Shown here: positions 5,838 through 6,900 of the stretch, in pieces
Position numbering within the stretch: position 1 is the stretch's first letter
How the letters are laid out: each line of letters starts with the position of its first letter
Assembly (NCBI GenBank): GCA_937916565.1
Contig: CALFSR010000077.1
Coordinates: forward strand, 1 to 6,900
Direction: 5' to 3'
DNA length: 6,900 nucleotides
Origin: an uncultured Bacillota bacterium
Lineage (GTDB): Bacteria; Bacillota; Limnochordia; Limnochordales; ZCTH02-B6
Notes under the pieces: generated by a model
The model's database searches: none
Seen by the model: the letters and a program-made list of their open reading frames with translations, nothing else
What the model was told of the DNA's origin: nothing
Position numbers and translations under genes: made by a program

Positions 5838-6736
5838 GCACGGCGTATCTTGACAAAGTTCTCAAGGCGCGGGAGGCAGGGACGCGCCTTGCGGTGGCGA
5901 CGGTGGTGCACGCAAACGGCGGGCCGGCGGCGGTCGGTGCCCGCCTTTATGTGTATGAGGACCGCACCGAGGGTACGCTGGGCGATCCCGCGCTGGACCG
6001 CCTTGTCACGGCCGACGCCCGCATCCTGCTGGCCGGCGGCGAGTCCCGGAGCTACCTGTACCGGTGGCCATCCGGGGGAGAAAGCCCGTGCGGCCCTGGC
6101 CGGGATGGGGGGGACGGGCGGGACGCGGTCGTACGCGACCGCCGGGACGTGGTGGAGCGACGGAACGAGCCCGGCTCCGTCCAGGTCTGGATCGAAAGCG
6201 TCGTGCCGCCGCCGGTGCTGGTTGTCTTTGGCGCCGGGCATGACGCGATCCCTGTCACGGAACTCGGGGCCCGGGCAGGGTTTCGCGTTGTCGTGGTGGA
6301 CAGCCGCCCGGCCTACGCCCGCCCGGAGCGGTTTCCCCGGGCGCACCGGGTGGTTCACGCGCACCCCGAGGATGTGCCGGCGCACGTGACGATCGATGCG
6401 CATACGTTCGTGGTTGTCATGACGCACAACTTCAACCACGACACGGCCATCCTGGAGCGGATTTGGGGCCTGCCTTACCGCTATCTCGGCGTACTCGGGC
6501 CGTGGGAGCGCACCGAGCGCATTTTGGACTTCCTGCGGAGCCAGGGCCGTCCCGTGGACGCCCATCTTGACCGGCTGTACGCTCCCATCGGCCTGGATAT
6601 CGGCGCGGAGGGTCCGGAGCAAATCGCGGTGGCCATCGTGGCCGAGGTGCTGGCGGTGCGCCGCGGCGCTCCCGGCGGGTTCCTACGTTTTCGCACCGGT
6701 CCGCTCCATGAGGCGCACCGGCGGGTGCGCCCGTAG
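5834..6736 (+). CDS. XdhC-family protein with Rossmann domain
   Basis: This 300-aa product pairs with the preceding gene, probably as the second half of an XdhC-type molybdenum-cofactor maturation factor. Residues about 1-75 resemble a worn copy of the XdhC/CoxI domain (LAVATVVHANGG, GARLYVYED, then GTLGDPALDRLV where the partner has SGGCLEGEV), lacking the cysteine. Residues 127-280 are the XdhC Rossmann domain: VLVVFGAGHDAIPV (128-141), VVVVDSRPAYA (152-162), MTHNFNHDTAIL (196-207), YLGVLGPWERTERIL (217-231), PIGLDIGAEGPEQIAVAIVAE (251-271). The linker (about 78-113) is unusually Gly/Asp/Arg-rich and includes a run of seven G at 6107-6113. The TTG at 5834 overlaps the previous stop (TTGA); GGTGAT (5823-5828) can serve as Shine-Dalgarno. 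No molybdoenzyme gene is in view, so the client is unknown. Confidence 0.87.
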   Translation: MSTAYLDKVLKAREAGTRLAVATVVHANGGPAAVGARLYVYEDRTEGTLGDPALDRLVTADARILLAGGESRSYLYRWPSGGESPCGPGRDGGDGRDAVVRDRRDVVERRNEPGSVQVWIESVVPPPVLVVFGAGHDAIPVTELGARAGFRVVVVDSRPAYARPERFPRAHRVVHAHPEDVPAHVTIDAHTFVVVMTHNFNHDTAILERIWGLPYRYLGVLGPWERTERILDFLRSQGRPVDAHLDRLYAPIGLDIGAEGPEQIAVAIVAEVLAVRRGAPGGFLRFRTGPLHEAHRRVRP

Positions 6737-6747
6737 GGGGAACAGGA

Positions 6748-6900
6748 GTGGGGTTCGTCTACGCGACCGTGAGCGCCGCGCTCTTCAGTCTCGGCAACGT
6801 CCTGATGCGCCGTGGGCAGCGCCAGCATGCCGCTGACGACGGGGCCATCGTGTCGGCCACCATCAACGCTCTCGTGCTCGCTGCGATGACCCTCGTCGCC
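6748..6900 (+). CDS. DMT/EamA-family transporter, 3' end outside window
   Basis: The first 51 codons of a membrane protein are visible, open to the right edge. The product begins MGFVYATVSAALFSLGNVL, followed by MRRGQRQ, a short polar loop (HAADDGA) and a second hydrophobic stretch (IVSATINALVLAAMTLVA). A first helix ending in a basic cluster and an NALVLA-type second helix are characteristic of the drug/metabolite transporter superfamily (EamA domain), normally about 280-300 aa with ten helices. The substrate cannot be told. GTG 6748 has GGGGGA (6736-6741) 6 nt upstream. It lies 11 nt after the XdhC stop and should share its operon; a link to purine or molybdenum metabolism is only guilt by association. 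Confidence 0.72.
   Translation, partial: MGFVYATVSAALFSLGNVLMRRGQRQHAADDGAIVSATINALVLAAMTLVA

Noticed and set aside
5645..6622. Long minus-strand frame (325 codons) opposite the XdhC genes
   Set aside because: It is antisense to two well-recognised genes, has no family motifs, and shows the composition expected of a shadow frame.

Overview
This window comes from a GC-rich, probably endospore-forming member of the Bacillota (Firmicutes). The left half has the gene order known from Bacillus subtilis as scr-dnaX-yaaK-recR-yaaL-bofA: SRP RNA, DNA polymerase III tau subunit, YbaB/EbfC nucleoid protein, RecR, a DUF2508 protein and the pro-sigma-K processing inhibitor BofA. BofA is specific to endospore formers. 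Codons are strongly biased to G/C at the third position, and GTG/TTG starts are frequent. This fits one of the GC-rich thermophilic or deep-branching Firmicutes lineages (of the Symbiobacterium, Thermaerobacter or Limnochorda type), but the genus cannot be fixed from sequence alone.

Layout. Positions 1-180 hold the 3' two thirds of a large, Bacillus-type SRP RNA whose 5' Alu part lies outside the window; a textbook intrinsic terminator follows (190-222). The co-directional genes dnaX (366-2189), ybaB (2207-2524) and recR (2543-3142) follow with short gaps. After a 124-nt gap with a possible sporulation-type promoter come yaaL (3267-3560) and bofA (3607-3873). A strong hairpin directly after the yaaL stop buries the bofA ribosome binding site and start codon. 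Converging on bofA from the other strand is a 435-aa XRE-type HTH plus TPR regulator (5223-3916). Its upstream region carries a good match to a sigma-H promoter, with a dyad over the -35 box.

The divergent region 5224-5507 also serves as the leader of a rightward operon with two XdhC/CoxI-family genes. The first (5508-5837) is a stand-alone XdhC N-terminal domain. The second (5834-6736) has a degenerate copy of that domain fused to the XdhC Rossmann domain. A DMT/EamA-type transporter follows and runs off the right end (6748-6900). XdhC-family proteins help insert sulfurated molybdenum cofactor into hydroxylases of the xanthine dehydrogenase/CO dehydrogenase type; no such enzyme is in the window.

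Functionally the left block combines housekeeping (protein targeting, replication, recombinational repair) with a sporulation checkpoint gene. The HTH-TPR regulator may also be tied to stationary phase or sporulation through its sigma-H-like promoter. The most interesting points are non-coding: the bofA start-occluding hairpin, the sigma-H-like promoter and dyad, and the structured leader of the xdhC operon. No mobile element, CRISPR array, tRNA or clear sign of gene transfer was seen.
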